Assembly: GCA_964448135.1 (NCBI GenBank)
Contig: CAYUVH010000005.1
Coordinates: forward strand, 20,871 to 84,870
Reading direction: 5' to 3'
From: CAYUVH01 sp964448135
Lineage (GTDB): Bacteria; Verrucomicrobiota; Verrucomicrobiia; Limisphaerales; UBA8199
DNA length: 64,000 nucleotides
In this document: one piece after another, positions 45,581 through 53,534 of the stretch
Numbering within the stretch: the stretch's first letter is position 1
Layout of the letters: every line of letters begins with the position of its first letter
Made by a program: the position numbers and the translations under genes
Notes under the pieces: model-generated
Told to the model about the DNA's origin: nothing
Seen by the model: only the letters and a program-made list of their open reading frames with translations
Database searches by the model: none

Positions 45581-46288
45581 TTACCAGGGGCGGTTGCGGT
45601 CGGGGCGGCGCTTTTTGTTTTCGCGGAGGCGGGATTGGATGTTTGGGTTGGCGGAGTTTTCGGAGGGGGAGCGTGCGGGAGCTGACTCGGCTTTTATGGC
45701 GGTCATTTGTTCGTCAATGACGCCGAGGAGATCCTGCCGGCCCTGGCGGGTGTTGGCGGAACAGGTGAAAACAGCGGGCGGCTTTTCGAACCAGGCGGAA
45801 ATGCGGTCGGTAAAAGCGGCGATGTTTGCTTGCACGGTCTCGGGAGCCGGTCGGTCGGTCTTGGTGAAGACGAGGACGAACGGTATGGCGTGGCGGACGA
45901 GCCATTCCACGAATTCGAGATCAATGGCCTGCGGCGTCAGGCCGGAATCAATCAAGGCGAAGACAAGACAGAGGTTCGGGCGATGTTCCAGGTATTCGCC
46001 TACGGCTTCGTTGAAGCGGGCCTTGTCTTTCCGTGCCACCTGGGCAAAGCCGTAACCGGGCAGGTCAACGAGCCGCCAGCATCTGTTTATCGTGAAAACA
46101 TTGATGAGCTTGGTGAACCCCGGAACAGGCGAGACGCGGGCGAGCCCGTGTTCGCCGGCGAGCATGTTCAGGAGCGAGGATTTACCGACATTCGAGCGGC
46201 CGATGAAGGCGAACTCGGGCAGCGACTCGTCCGGGCACGAAGCCAGATCGGGCGCGCTGCAATCAAAAGTGGCGGATGAGATGTTCAC
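45581..46288 (-). CDS. engB: Ribosome-assembly GTPase YihA/YsxC
   Basis: A 235-residue GTPase needed for large-subunit maturation. I chose the GTG at 46288, about 34 codons before the G1 motif GRSNVGKSS, which matches family length; the frame runs open much further upstream without homology. G3 is DLPGYGFAQV and G4 is FTKTD. The C-terminus is an extra basic tail (RLRENKKRRPDRNR) that may bind rRNA. It is 278 bp from rsgA, another ribosome-assembly GTPase on the same strand. Confidence 0.92.
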   Translation of the reverse strand: MNISSATFDCSAPDLASCPDESLPEFAFIGRSNVGKSSLLNMLAGEHGLARVSPVPGFTKLINVFTINRCWRLVDLPGYGFAQVARKDKARFNEAVGEYLEHRPNLCLVFALIDSGLTPQAIDLEFVEWLVRHAIPFVLVFTKTDRPAPETVQANIAAFTDRISAWFEKPPAVFTCSANTRQGRQDLLGVIDEQMTAIKAESAPARSPSENSANPNIQSRLRENKKRRPDRNRPW

Positions 46289-46566
46289 GAGGGAAAGCGC
46301 ACGGGGGGATTGTGGCAGAAATCGGCCGGAGGGGAACTGTATTGTGGGAAAATGGCGGGGATGGGGGTGGATGTGGGTGGTGGAATGGTTGTATTGAAAA
46401 AAGAGCCCGCCCCGGCCCACTCCCTCGGGGACGGGGAGAGGCATTCGGCGGTTTAGACGCTCCGAAGGTTCCAGCGTGGCTGGCAGCAGTGGGTGATCGG
46501 AATAATGGAGAATCGTTAGCTCATCTCCTACAGGAAAGTGCGTGGGACACGCTGAGGCGTGGACAC
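46289..46566. other. 278-bp spacer before engB, GT-rich
   Basis: It holds the promoter of the leftward engB. A strongly G/T-biased tract at about 46340-46400 (GGGGATGGGGGTGGATGTGG and variants) stands out on the plus strand. I see no hairpin terminator for rsgA. Confidence 0.4.
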
Positions 46567-47607
46567 TTAACGGCGGCCGGCGCGGTCGCCGCGCTTGCGG
46601 ACCTGCCAGGCGGCGCGCTTTTCGGTTTCGTGCAGGTAGCGGATTTCGAGCTGGAGCTTCAGGAAGCTTTCATATTGCTCACGCGCGAGGGTGCCGTCGG
46701 CGAGCGCGGCGAGGACCGCGCACCGGGGTTCGTTGGTATGGCCGCAATTCGGGAAATGGCAGCGCACGGACAACGCGTCCACCTCGGGAAAAGCCCGCTT
46801 GGATCCTTCACTGGCAACCCAGAAGTGGAATTCGCGCATGCCTGGGGTGTCAATGACCACGCCGCCCTGGGGCAGGAAAATCATTTCGCGCCAGGAAGTG
46901 GTATGCCGGCCTTTGGCGTCCTGCGTGCGCACTTCCAGCGTGGCCTGGATGTCTTCGCCGTAGAGGCGGTTGATCAGGCTCGATTTGCCGACGCCCGAGG
47001 TGCCGATGAACACGGCGGTGTCGCCGGGTTTGATGAGTTGCGCGAGTTTCTTCACCCCGCGGCCGGTGAGCGCGCAGGCGGCGATCACGAGGACGTCGCC
47101 GGCGATGCGCGCGGCGTCGGCCAGACGGGCGTCCAAGTCGTCACACAAATCTATTTTATTGAGGAGGATGACCGGGCGCGCGCCGCTTTCACGGGCGATG
47201 GCGAGCATCTGCTCCAGGCGCGTGGGGTCGAAGCTCGCGTCCAAGGCGGTCACCAGGAACGCGGTGTCAATATTCGTGGCGAGGACATGCTCCGCGGTAA
47301 CGTGGCCGGGCAGCTTGCGGCAGAGTTGGGTGCGGCGTGGGAGGATGGCCTGGATGGTGGCCTTCTCCTCGTTGGGGACGAGTTTTACGGCGGCCCAATC
47401 GCCGACCTTGGGGAGTTTTGAATTGGCGCCGCGCGCTTCGTGGATGAGCTTGCCGGTGACTTGGGCGAGCAGTTCCGCGTCCGCGGTCCAGACGCGGTAG
47501 AAATGCTTGTCCTCCACCGCGACGCGTGCCGGAAGCAGGCCTTTGGCAGCGTAAGGTGCGAACTGGCTTTCGAGGGCGTCCGTCCAGCCCAACTTTGTCA
47601 GGTCCAT
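46567..47607 (-). CDS. rsgA: Small-subunit ribosome biogenesis GTPase RsgA
   Basis: A 346-residue circularly permuted GTPase that checks 30S maturation. An OB-fold domain covers about residues 25-100 (with VGDWAAVKL). The G motifs then come in the permuted order: G4 NKIDL, G1 GTSGVGKSS and G3 DTPGMREF. The zinc site C-x5-C-x-H-x5-C is CHFPNCGHTNEPRC near residue 285. Length and order fit YjeQ/RsgA. It is leftward and probably has its own promoter at 47608-47742. Confidence 0.94.
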   Translation of the reverse strand: MDLTKLGWTDALESQFAPYAAKGLLPARVAVEDKHFYRVWTADAELLAQVTGKLIHEARGANSKLPKVGDWAAVKLVPNEEKATIQAILPRRTQLCRKLPGHVTAEHVLATNIDTAFLVTALDASFDPTRLEQMLAIARESGARPVILLNKIDLCDDLDARLADAARIAGDVLVIAACALTGRGVKKLAQLIKPGDTAVFIGTSGVGKSSLINRLYGEDIQATLEVRTQDAKGRHTTSWREMIFLPQGGVVIDTPGMREFHFWVASEGSKRAFPEVDALSVRCHFPNCGHTNEPRCAVLAALADGTLAREQYESFLKLQLEIRYLHETEKRAAWQVRKRGDRAGRR

Positions 47608-47742
47608 GCCGGCGTAATGATTGAATTGTTCAAGGCCGATAGCTTAAGCCCTGGGTGCCCGCCGACGAAGGCTGAAGTTGCAGTCGGAACGAATTGGGAT
47701 TCATATTGTCTGTTTAGAGAGCAACTGAGAGTGTTGAACTGA

Positions 47743-48864
47743 GTGTCGGCAAAAATGAACCATCAGGAACCAGGGACCGGTCCTGCCGGCGAAGATGCCC
47801 CGAAGGTGCTGGAGCGGCTGGTGCAACTGGCGGAAAGGGCTGGGGCGAGTGATATCCACTTGCAGATGCACGGCGGGGTGGCAAGCGTGGTTTTTCGCCT
47901 GGATGGGGTGATGACTCCAACCGAAGAACTGGCGGAAGGTGTGGCGGAGCGGGTGCTGGGGCGGATCAAGTATCTGGCGCGGCTGAAGACTTACCAGGAA
48001 TCGCTGCCGCAGGATGGGCGTATTGATAAAGCGTCGCTCAACGTCGGCAGCGATATCCGGGTGGCAACATATCCGACGGTGACTGGCGAGAAGGTCGTGC
48101 TGCGGCTGTTCCATGCGCGGGAGATTCGGCCGCTGGAGAAGTTAGTATTTCCAGAGGATGCGCGGCTGGAACTGGAACGAGTACTCAGCCAAACAGCGGG
48201 CCTGCTCTTGCTGACGGGGCCGGCGGGGAGCGGAAAAACGACGACGATTTATGCGTGCCTGCGCCGATTGGCGGAGCAGGGCGGGCGGCACATCATCACG
48301 GTGGAAGATCCCGTTGAGCAGGTGGTTGACGGGGTGATGCAGACGGAAGCGAATGAGGAGCGAGGTTTGGATTTTGCGAGAGCCGCGCGGCATTTGTTGC
48401 GGCAGGACCCCCAGGTGCTGGTCATTGGAGAAATGCGCGATGAGGAGACCGCAAAGATTGCGCTGCGCGCGGCGTTGACGGGTCACTTGGTGATTTCCAC
48501 TTTGCATGCCGGCTCATGTCAGGGCGTTTTCGACCGCTTGTTCGCGCTTTGCGGTGATCGTGTCTCGGTGGCTTCTGTTTTGGAGTTGGTGCTCAACCAG
48601 CGGCTCTTGCGGAAGTTGTGTGCGGCTTGCGCGGGAAAGGGTTGCGGCGAGTGTTTGCACACCGGCTATCGGGGCAGAGTTCCGATCGTGGAATGGTTGC
48701 AAATGAACGCTCAAATGCGCGCACAACTGATCGCCGGCGAGACGGCGCAACTTCAGGCCAAACCGACCTTGGCCGAGCGCGCGCAAGTTTTGATTGGAGC
48801 AGGCATCACCAACGAGCTGGAAGTTCGGCGGGTGTTGGGCGGCCAGGCCGGACGAGTTGACTGA
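47743..48864 (+). CDS. GspE/PilB-type assembly ATPase, short form
   Basis: A 373-residue cytoplasmic ATPase (GTG at 47743 or ATG at 47755). It has the PAS-like N2E region with ASDIHLQMHGG and SLPQDGRI, Walker A GPAGSGKTTT near residue 160, Asp box VEDPVEQ, and Walker B-like RQDPQVLVIGEMRDEET, then STLHAG. The zinc knuckle C-x2-C-x4-C-x2-C is CAACAGKGCGEC. The N1E domain that docks to GspL is missing. It begins the secretion locus and would power pseudopilus assembly with the two GspF-like proteins. Confidence 0.9.
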   Translation: MSAKMNHQEPGTGPAGEDAPKVLERLVQLAERAGASDIHLQMHGGVASVVFRLDGVMTPTEELAEGVAERVLGRIKYLARLKTYQESLPQDGRIDKASLNVGSDIRVATYPTVTGEKVVLRLFHAREIRPLEKLVFPEDARLELERVLSQTAGLLLLTGPAGSGKTTTIYACLRRLAEQGGRHIITVEDPVEQVVDGVMQTEANEERGLDFARAARHLLRQDPQVLVIGEMRDEETAKIALRAALTGHLVISTLHAGSCQGVFDRLFALCGDRVSVASVLELVLNQRLLRKLCAACAGKGCGECLHTGYRGRVPIVEWLQMNAQMRAQLIAGETAQLQAKPTLAERAQVLIGAGITNELEVRRVLGGQAGRVD

Positions 48865-48939
48865 TTGCAACGGGACGTGAGGGAAGGCGGGTAGAACTGT
48901 CGAAACCAATGGCGGCACACTCAGGTCCGCCGGTACGAC

Positions 48940-49935
48940 ATGAAATACGACGAATTCGCCTTCTTCAACCAGCAACTGGCTTCCATGTTGCGCGACGGTA
49001 TCCCGCTGGAGGGCGCGCTCAAGCAACTTTGCCAGGGGATGCAATCGGGCGCATTGCGCGCGCAGCTTGAGGGGTTGGAGCGCGAACTGGCAGGCGGCAC
49101 GCCGCTGAGCGAGGCGCTGGGGCGGAGTGAGTTGCCTGAACTCTATCGCCGGATGCTCGCCATCGGCGCGCATAGCAACAATCTGCCGGCGATGTTGAAT
49201 CTGCTGGCGGATCACTACCATCGCGTCAACTCGCTGTGGACCCGACTCAAGGGGCTCATGGTGTATCCCATCATTGTGATCGCGGTATCGGCGGGGTTGA
49301 CCCTGATGCTGTCCATGATGCTGAGTCATTTTCTCGCCGAATTTCCCGCCGGCTTTTTCAACGGACCGCCGCCGTGGGTTCGACAAGTGGTTTGGATTCC
49401 TCCCATCGTCCTGGGGCTGCTGACGCTCGCGGGAATTTGCGCGGCAACGATTCCGTCCCTGCGGGGGCGAATTCGCTGGGTGCTGCCGCCATTCCGCGAA
49501 GCCAGTCTGGCGCAGCTCGGTTCCGCCATGTCGCTCATGCTCGGCAATGGCCTCACGCTGGCCGAAGCCCTGGCACTCGCTGAAACGCTTGAATCAGGTA
49601 CGCCCGCCGAAGCGACGCTGCGCGATTGGCGCGCGCGGGTGGAACGAGGCGAAGGCAAGCCGGCCCAATGGGCGGAAGCGCGCCGGCCATTCCCGAGGCT
49701 CTTCCTTTGGCTCGTCCAGCGGGGCGGAGAAGACGTAGCCGCCGGATTCCGCAAGGCGGCCGAGATTTACCAGGGGCGGGCGGCATATCGTGGCGAAATG
49801 TTGCTCTACGGGGCACTGCCGGTTTCGGTGGTTTTTCTCGGCCAGATGGTATTGTGGCAGGCCGCGCCCCTGTTCCAGACCCTGATTTCCTTCATGAATA
49901 TGATCTGCGACTTTGGCGGCGGCGGCAAAGATTGA
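48940..49935 (+). CDS. GspF-like inner-membrane platform protein 1
   Basis: A 331-residue membrane protein with two GspF domains: FAFFNQQLASMLRDGIPLEG at the N-terminus and FREASLAQLGSAMSLMLGNG near residue 185. Membrane segments lie near 105-125, 148-168 and 285-310. It lacks the long cytoplasmic N-terminal extension of full GspF. It is followed after 6 bp by a second GspF-like gene, so the platform may be a heterodimer. Confidence 0.86.
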   Translation: MKYDEFAFFNQQLASMLRDGIPLEGALKQLCQGMQSGALRAQLEGLERELAGGTPLSEALGRSELPELYRRMLAIGAHSNNLPAMLNLLADHYHRVNSLWTRLKGLMVYPIIVIAVSAGLTLMLSMMLSHFLAEFPAGFFNGPPPWVRQVVWIPPIVLGLLTLAGICAATIPSLRGRIRWVLPPFREASLAQLGSAMSLMLGNGLTLAEALALAETLESGTPAEATLRDWRARVERGEGKPAQWAEARRPFPRLFLWLVQRGGEDVAAGFRKAAEIYQGRAAYRGEMLLYGALPVSVVFLGQMVLWQAAPLFQTLISFMNMICDFGGGGKD

Positions 49936-49941
49936 GGAGCC

Positions 49942-51129
49942 ATGGATTACGATCCTGCCAATTCAGGTTTTTTTGATTCCCCGATGGGGCAAGCCTTGGG
50001 GATGTTTCTGATGGTGCTCGCTTACCTTGTCCTGGTCATCGTGCCCCTCCTATGCCTCCTGTACGTATTGTACTTCCTCCTGACGATGCCCATGCGACGC
50101 AACGAGCGCGCGCGGCTTTTTCTTGATCTGCTCGAAATGGGAATGAACGACGGACGCACCGCGGAAAGAGCAGTCGTCGAAGCTTCCAACAGCCGCGACA
50201 AGGAATTAGGCGCGCGCTTTCATCTGCTGGCCGCGGCTTTGTCGGCTGGAATGCGATTGAGCGACGCGCTGGCGAAACTCCCGAGTCTCTTGCCGCCGCG
50301 GGTGACCGGCATGTTGCGCGCAGGCGACCGGACCGGCGATCTGCGGAAGGTTTTGCCCGCCTGCCGCCGGATGCTGCAAGACGGCATTTCGCAGACTCGC
50401 GGGGCGCTGAACTACGTGATTCTCCTCATCTTCGCGATGTCTCCGGCATTGGTTTTGATTCCGCTGTTCCTGCGGATCAAGGTGCTGCCCACTTTCGTTG
50501 CCCTGAGCGAAGGCCAGATGCTGCCCGCCTTTACGCGGCTGGTGTTCGGGGTTGGAAGTCTTTCGCGCCTGATCCAGTTCGGGCTCCTGGGCTTGCTCTG
50601 GCTGCTGTTGCTTGCTTATGTGGGCGGGCCGCGCTTGCACTTGTGGCTCCAAAAAGTCTGGCCCGGCCTGGTGGATGGGATTCTGTGGCGATTATCCTGG
50701 CGCCGCCAGCGGCTGCTGCGTGATTTTTCGGGAATATTCGCTGCCTTGCTCGATTCCGCAGTGCCGGAACGCGAGGCGGTGCTGCTGGCAGGCGAGGCCA
50801 TGGACAGTTTTGTGCTCAAGCGACGCGCCGCAAAGATCGCCGAGGCTCTGGCTGGCGGCACAAGCCTGCCGGAAGCGATCCGGTTGGTGGACGAGAAAGG
50901 CGAATTTCAGTGGCGGGTTCGCAACGCCCTTCGTGGCAGCGGCGGGTTCGCCCGGGCGCTGGCCGGATGGCAGGAGGCGCTCGATGCGAAGGCATTTCAA
51001 AACGAGCAGGCCGCGGCCCAGGTCACCACCGCTGTCCTGGTTTTGTTGAACGGCGCCGTGGTGGCGTCGTTCGTCATCGCCATTTTTTTGGTCCTCATGC
51101 AATTGCTGAACGGAGCTCTCTTATGGTGA
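49942..51129 (+). CDS. GspF-like inner-membrane platform protein 2
   Basis: A 395-residue protein with an additional N-terminal membrane segment (LGMFLMVLAYLVLVIVPLLC), then LFLDLLEMGMNDGRTAERAV and MLRAGDRTGDLRKVLPACRR, which match the first GspF repeat, and a weaker second repeat DFSGIFAALLDSAVPEREAV. The C-terminus ends in a hydrophobic helix. It is more divergent than the upstream copy. Its stop overlaps the next start. Confidence 0.82.
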   Translation: MDYDPANSGFFDSPMGQALGMFLMVLAYLVLVIVPLLCLLYVLYFLLTMPMRRNERARLFLDLLEMGMNDGRTAERAVVEASNSRDKELGARFHLLAAALSAGMRLSDALAKLPSLLPPRVTGMLRAGDRTGDLRKVLPACRRMLQDGISQTRGALNYVILLIFAMSPALVLIPLFLRIKVLPTFVALSEGQMLPAFTRLVFGVGSLSRLIQFGLLGLLWLLLLAYVGGPRLHLWLQKVWPGLVDGILWRLSWRRQRLLRDFSGIFAALLDSAVPEREAVLLAGEAMDSFVLKRRAAKIAEALAGGTSLPEAIRLVDEKGEFQWRVRNALRGSGGFARALAGWQEALDAKAFQNEQAAAQVTTAVLVLLNGAVVASFVIAIFLVLMQLLNGALLW

Positions 51130-51551
51130 TTATGTTCCGAAATCCTTCACCGCCGCAGGTTTCGCAACCGCCCATGGCGAGGCGTGGACGCAACCGACGG
51201 TTGCGAGACGGAGCGATATTGTTCGAAGCCATGGTAGGCGTCGCGCTGCTGTTGTTTGCGTTGTTGCCGCTGGCCTATTCCCTCGGTTCGGAAAAACGCC
51301 TGGCGCGCTCGCTGTATCAGCGCGCCGTGGCCATGGAAATCGTGGATGGCGAGATGGAAACGCTGGCTGCCGGGGAATGGAAGTCTTATACCAACGGCGC
51401 CCAGCCCTATTCCGTGCATGCCATAGCGGCCACCAACCTGCCGCCCGGGCGATTCGTTCTCACCATCCATGATCAGCACGCGCGACTCGAATGGCTGCCT
51501 GCGGTGAAAATGCACGGCGGCCCGGTCGCGCGGGAGGCGAGCTTGAAATGA
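51123..51551 (+). CDS. GspI-like minor pseudopilin
   Basis: A 142-residue class III-signal protein. After a basic leader (RRGRNRRLRDG) comes the cleavage site G-AILFE with glutamate at +5, then a hydrophobic helix MVGVALLLFALLPLAYSLGS. AMEIVDGEMETLAAGEW fits the minor pseudopilin I pattern. The start is the ATG at 51123, overlapping the upstream stop. A GspI-type role at the pseudopilus tip is inferred from the I-J-K gene order. Confidence 0.72.
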   Translation: MVIMFRNPSPPQVSQPPMARRGRNRRLRDGAILFEAMVGVALLLFALLPLAYSLGSEKRLARSLYQRAVAMEIVDGEMETLAAGEWKSYTNGAQPYSVHAIAATNLPPGRFVLTIHDQHARLEWLPAVKMHGGPVAREASLK

Positions 51552-52066
51552 AGAACAGAAGTCATCGCGGCCAGCAGTCCAAAGCGGGATTTACGCTGAT
51601 TGAAGTGTTGGCGTATATCGTCGTGCTGTTTGTGGTCATGGGCGTTGGATACATGTCGGTTTATCGGAGCATCGACCACAGCGTGGCCTTGCGCAAAGCG
51701 TCGGAAGACATCACGACGGCGATGGGTGTGGGTGAAACCTGGCGCTCCGATGTGCGGCGGGCGGACAAAAAGATTTGGAGCGAAGTCCGGGGCGGGGAAT
51801 CGATCCTGCACCTCGAACGGACTGATGGCGACGTCGTGTATCGATTTGCGGATGGCGCGATGTTTCGAAAGTCGGGCGCCGGCAGCTGGGTGAAGGTGCT
51901 CCCCAATGTGAAATCCTCGGCCATGAATCTGGACAAGCGCAATCATTTCACCGCCTGGAAGTGGGAGTTGGAACTGCAGCCGCGCACCATTGGCACGGTA
52001 AAACCGGGACGCGTGGTGCCGCTCTTTACTTTTCTGGCCGTTCCCCCAGCCACGACGGCATTATGA
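51548..52066 (+). CDS. GspJ-like minor pseudopilin
   Basis: A 172-residue protein with a canonical prepilin leader: QQSKAG-FTLIEVLAYIVVL, with glutamate at +5, and a hydrophobic helix to about residue 38. The C-terminal globular part (about 130 residues) starts ITTAMGVGETWRSDVRRADK. The ATG overlaps the previous stop (ATGA). Position and size fit minor pseudopilin J. Confidence 0.75.
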   Translation: MKNRSHRGQQSKAGFTLIEVLAYIVVLFVVMGVGYMSVYRSIDHSVALRKASEDITTAMGVGETWRSDVRRADKKIWSEVRGGESILHLERTDGDVVYRFADGAMFRKSGAGSWVKVLPNVKSSAMNLDKRNHFTAWKWELELQPRTIGTVKPGRVVPLFTFLAVPPATTAL

Positions 52067-52293
52067 AATTCCAAACCGCAAATTCAAATCGGGGTTCGAC
52101 GGTCATCATCGTGATTGCGCTGATCGCGCTCTTGTTGGTTTATGTTGCCGCTAATGCGCGGACGTTGAGCAATCTCTCCCGCAGATTAAGAACGATTGAA
52201 ACACGCCAGGTGCAGCGTTTAAACGGCCCGTCCCCCGCAGCGCCCGCTCCCCGGCCAACGCCAGCGCCGGCTGAAACCCAGCCGGCCCCCTGA
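52063..52293 (+). CDS. Very short GspK-like pseudopilin or membrane anchor
   Basis: A 76-residue protein. The leader NRG-STVIIVIALIALLLVYVA has a possible prepilin cleavage after Gly but no glutamate at +5, which is the hallmark of GspK. The large GspK globular domain is missing; instead there is a helix TLSNLSRRLRTIETRQVQR and a proline/alanine-rich tail. Translation is coupled to the J-like gene (ATGA). It could be a tip initiator stripped to its stalk. Confidence 0.6.
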   Translation: MKFQTANSNRGSTVIIVIALIALLLVYVAANARTLSNLSRRLRTIETRQVQRLNGPSPAAPAPRPTPAPAETQPAP

Positions 52294-52297
52294 TGTC

Positions 52298-52606
52298 ATG
52301 ATCAAGCCTGCCCCTGGTGCGGCGCCGGAGCCTTTGGAATTCCGCGAATTGGAGCAGGCATATCGATTATCCACGACCGGCTTTGTTTTGGGGCTGTTGG
52401 GATTTGTTCCCGTGATTGGCTTTTTCAGTTCCATCGCGGCGGTCGTTTGTTGGGCCACTGGCCGGGTGCGATATCGGGGTCGCTGGAATCCCGCGGCCGG
52501 TTATCTTGAGTGGGGCGCCCGGCTGGGCTGCCTGGGCCTGCTCATCTGGGCGATCGCCGTTTCCATCCTGCTTTTCAGCGAGATGTTCAGCGAGATGAAT
52601 GGATAG
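52298..52606 (+). CDS. DUF4190-like small membrane protein
   Basis: A 102-residue protein with two membrane segments (STTGFVLGLLGFVPVIGFF with the following AAVVCWATG, and LGCLGLLIWAIAVSILLF) and a cytoplasmic N-terminus. This pattern fits DUF4190. Its function is unknown. It is 4 bp after the K-like gene and overlaps the next gene by 8 bp, so it belongs to the secretion operon. Confidence 0.6.
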   Translation: MIKPAPGAAPEPLEFRELEQAYRLSTTGFVLGLLGFVPVIGFFSSIAAVVCWATGRVRYRGRWNPAAGYLEWGARLGCLGLLIWAIAVSILLFSEMFSEMNG

Positions 52607-53402
52607 TGAAGGCGGTTGCGGCTCGGGCACCCGGGCGCTAAGTTGCTTCGGCACATTGAAGCCGCCCAGCTCTCCAGCCGAATATCTGTATCGCGAGGCC
52701 AACGCGCCGTCGTCGGCCTTCACTCTGATCGAACTGCTGGTCGTCATCGCGATCATTGCGATCCTGGCGGCGATGTTGCTGCCGGCGTTGACCCGTGCGA
52801 AGCAACGCTCCCAGAAAAGCGCCTGCCTTTCGAACCTCAAACAAATCAGTCTCGCGTTCACTCTGTACTTGGGCGAGTCAGGCGATCATTTTCCGGATCG
52901 ACGCGATCTGAAGAACAACCTGCCGGGCGGTTACAAGCCATGGTCAACCTGGCCACCTTCGGACCCGCGTGCCGGCTGGGCGCCCAATGTACTGGCGGAT
53001 TTCGGTGCGGCGCCCAAGATCTGGGAATGTGGCGCCGCCGTGCTATCACCTGCGGGAACAGCAACGCAGACCGTCCAGGCGATTTCGAGTGCAGTGGACG
53101 CGCCGGTGACGCGGTATTGGCTCTGGCGCTTTGACCGGCCGGATGATCCGGTGGGGCAGGAAACTTTCTGGGGAAAAAGCGCCGCTCAGGCGACGAGCGA
53201 TCTGCAAGCCGCGAATGACCCACTGATCGGAGTGGTAAATGGTCCGGTGGATGTGGAACTGGCGGTGGATGCATATTTTCCAAATACGACGCCCACGGTC
53301 GCGCCGGAGTTAAAGGGCAGGGCGGTCCATGCGGGGGGAAGGAACCGGCTTTATCTGGATGGACACACGATTTTCTTCAAGGATGCGAGAACGCCGTTGT
53401 GA
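52599..53402 (+). CDS. H-x9-DG prepilin-like secreted protein
   Basis: A 267-residue protein with a prepilin signal (SSAFTLIELLVVIAIIAIL, cleavage before Phe with Glu at +5, although Ala replaces the usual Gly at -1), then LSNLKQISLAFTLYLGESGD and the C-terminal H-A-G-G-R-N-R-L-Y-L-D-G-H motif. The long N-terminus before the signal (about 39 residues) is unusual, so a later start is possible. The family is greatly expanded in Verrucomicrobiota and Planctomycetota; its job is unknown. Here it may be the main pseudopilin of the locus. Confidence 0.8.
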   Translation: MDSEGGCGSGTRALSCFGTLKPPSSPAEYLYREANAPSSAFTLIELLVVIAIIAILAAMLLPALTRAKQRSQKSACLSNLKQISLAFTLYLGESGDHFPDRRDLKNNLPGGYKPWSTWPPSDPRAGWAPNVLADFGAAPKIWECGAAVLSPAGTATQTVQAISSAVDAPVTRYWLWRFDRPDDPVGQETFWGKSAAQATSDLQAANDPLIGVVNGPVDVELAVDAYFPNTTPTVAPELKGRAVHAGGRNRLYLDGHTIFFKDARTPL

Positions 53403-53534
53403 CATTTAGGTTACGGAGGGCTGACGCTAAGGCAAGATGCGTTTTTTTCCGCGGCAAAAACCGGCATTTTGTCGAAGCGCACGCCGTTTGCGGCTTTCCA
53501 AGTGGTGCATCCGAAGGTAGGTTGAGAAACGAAC

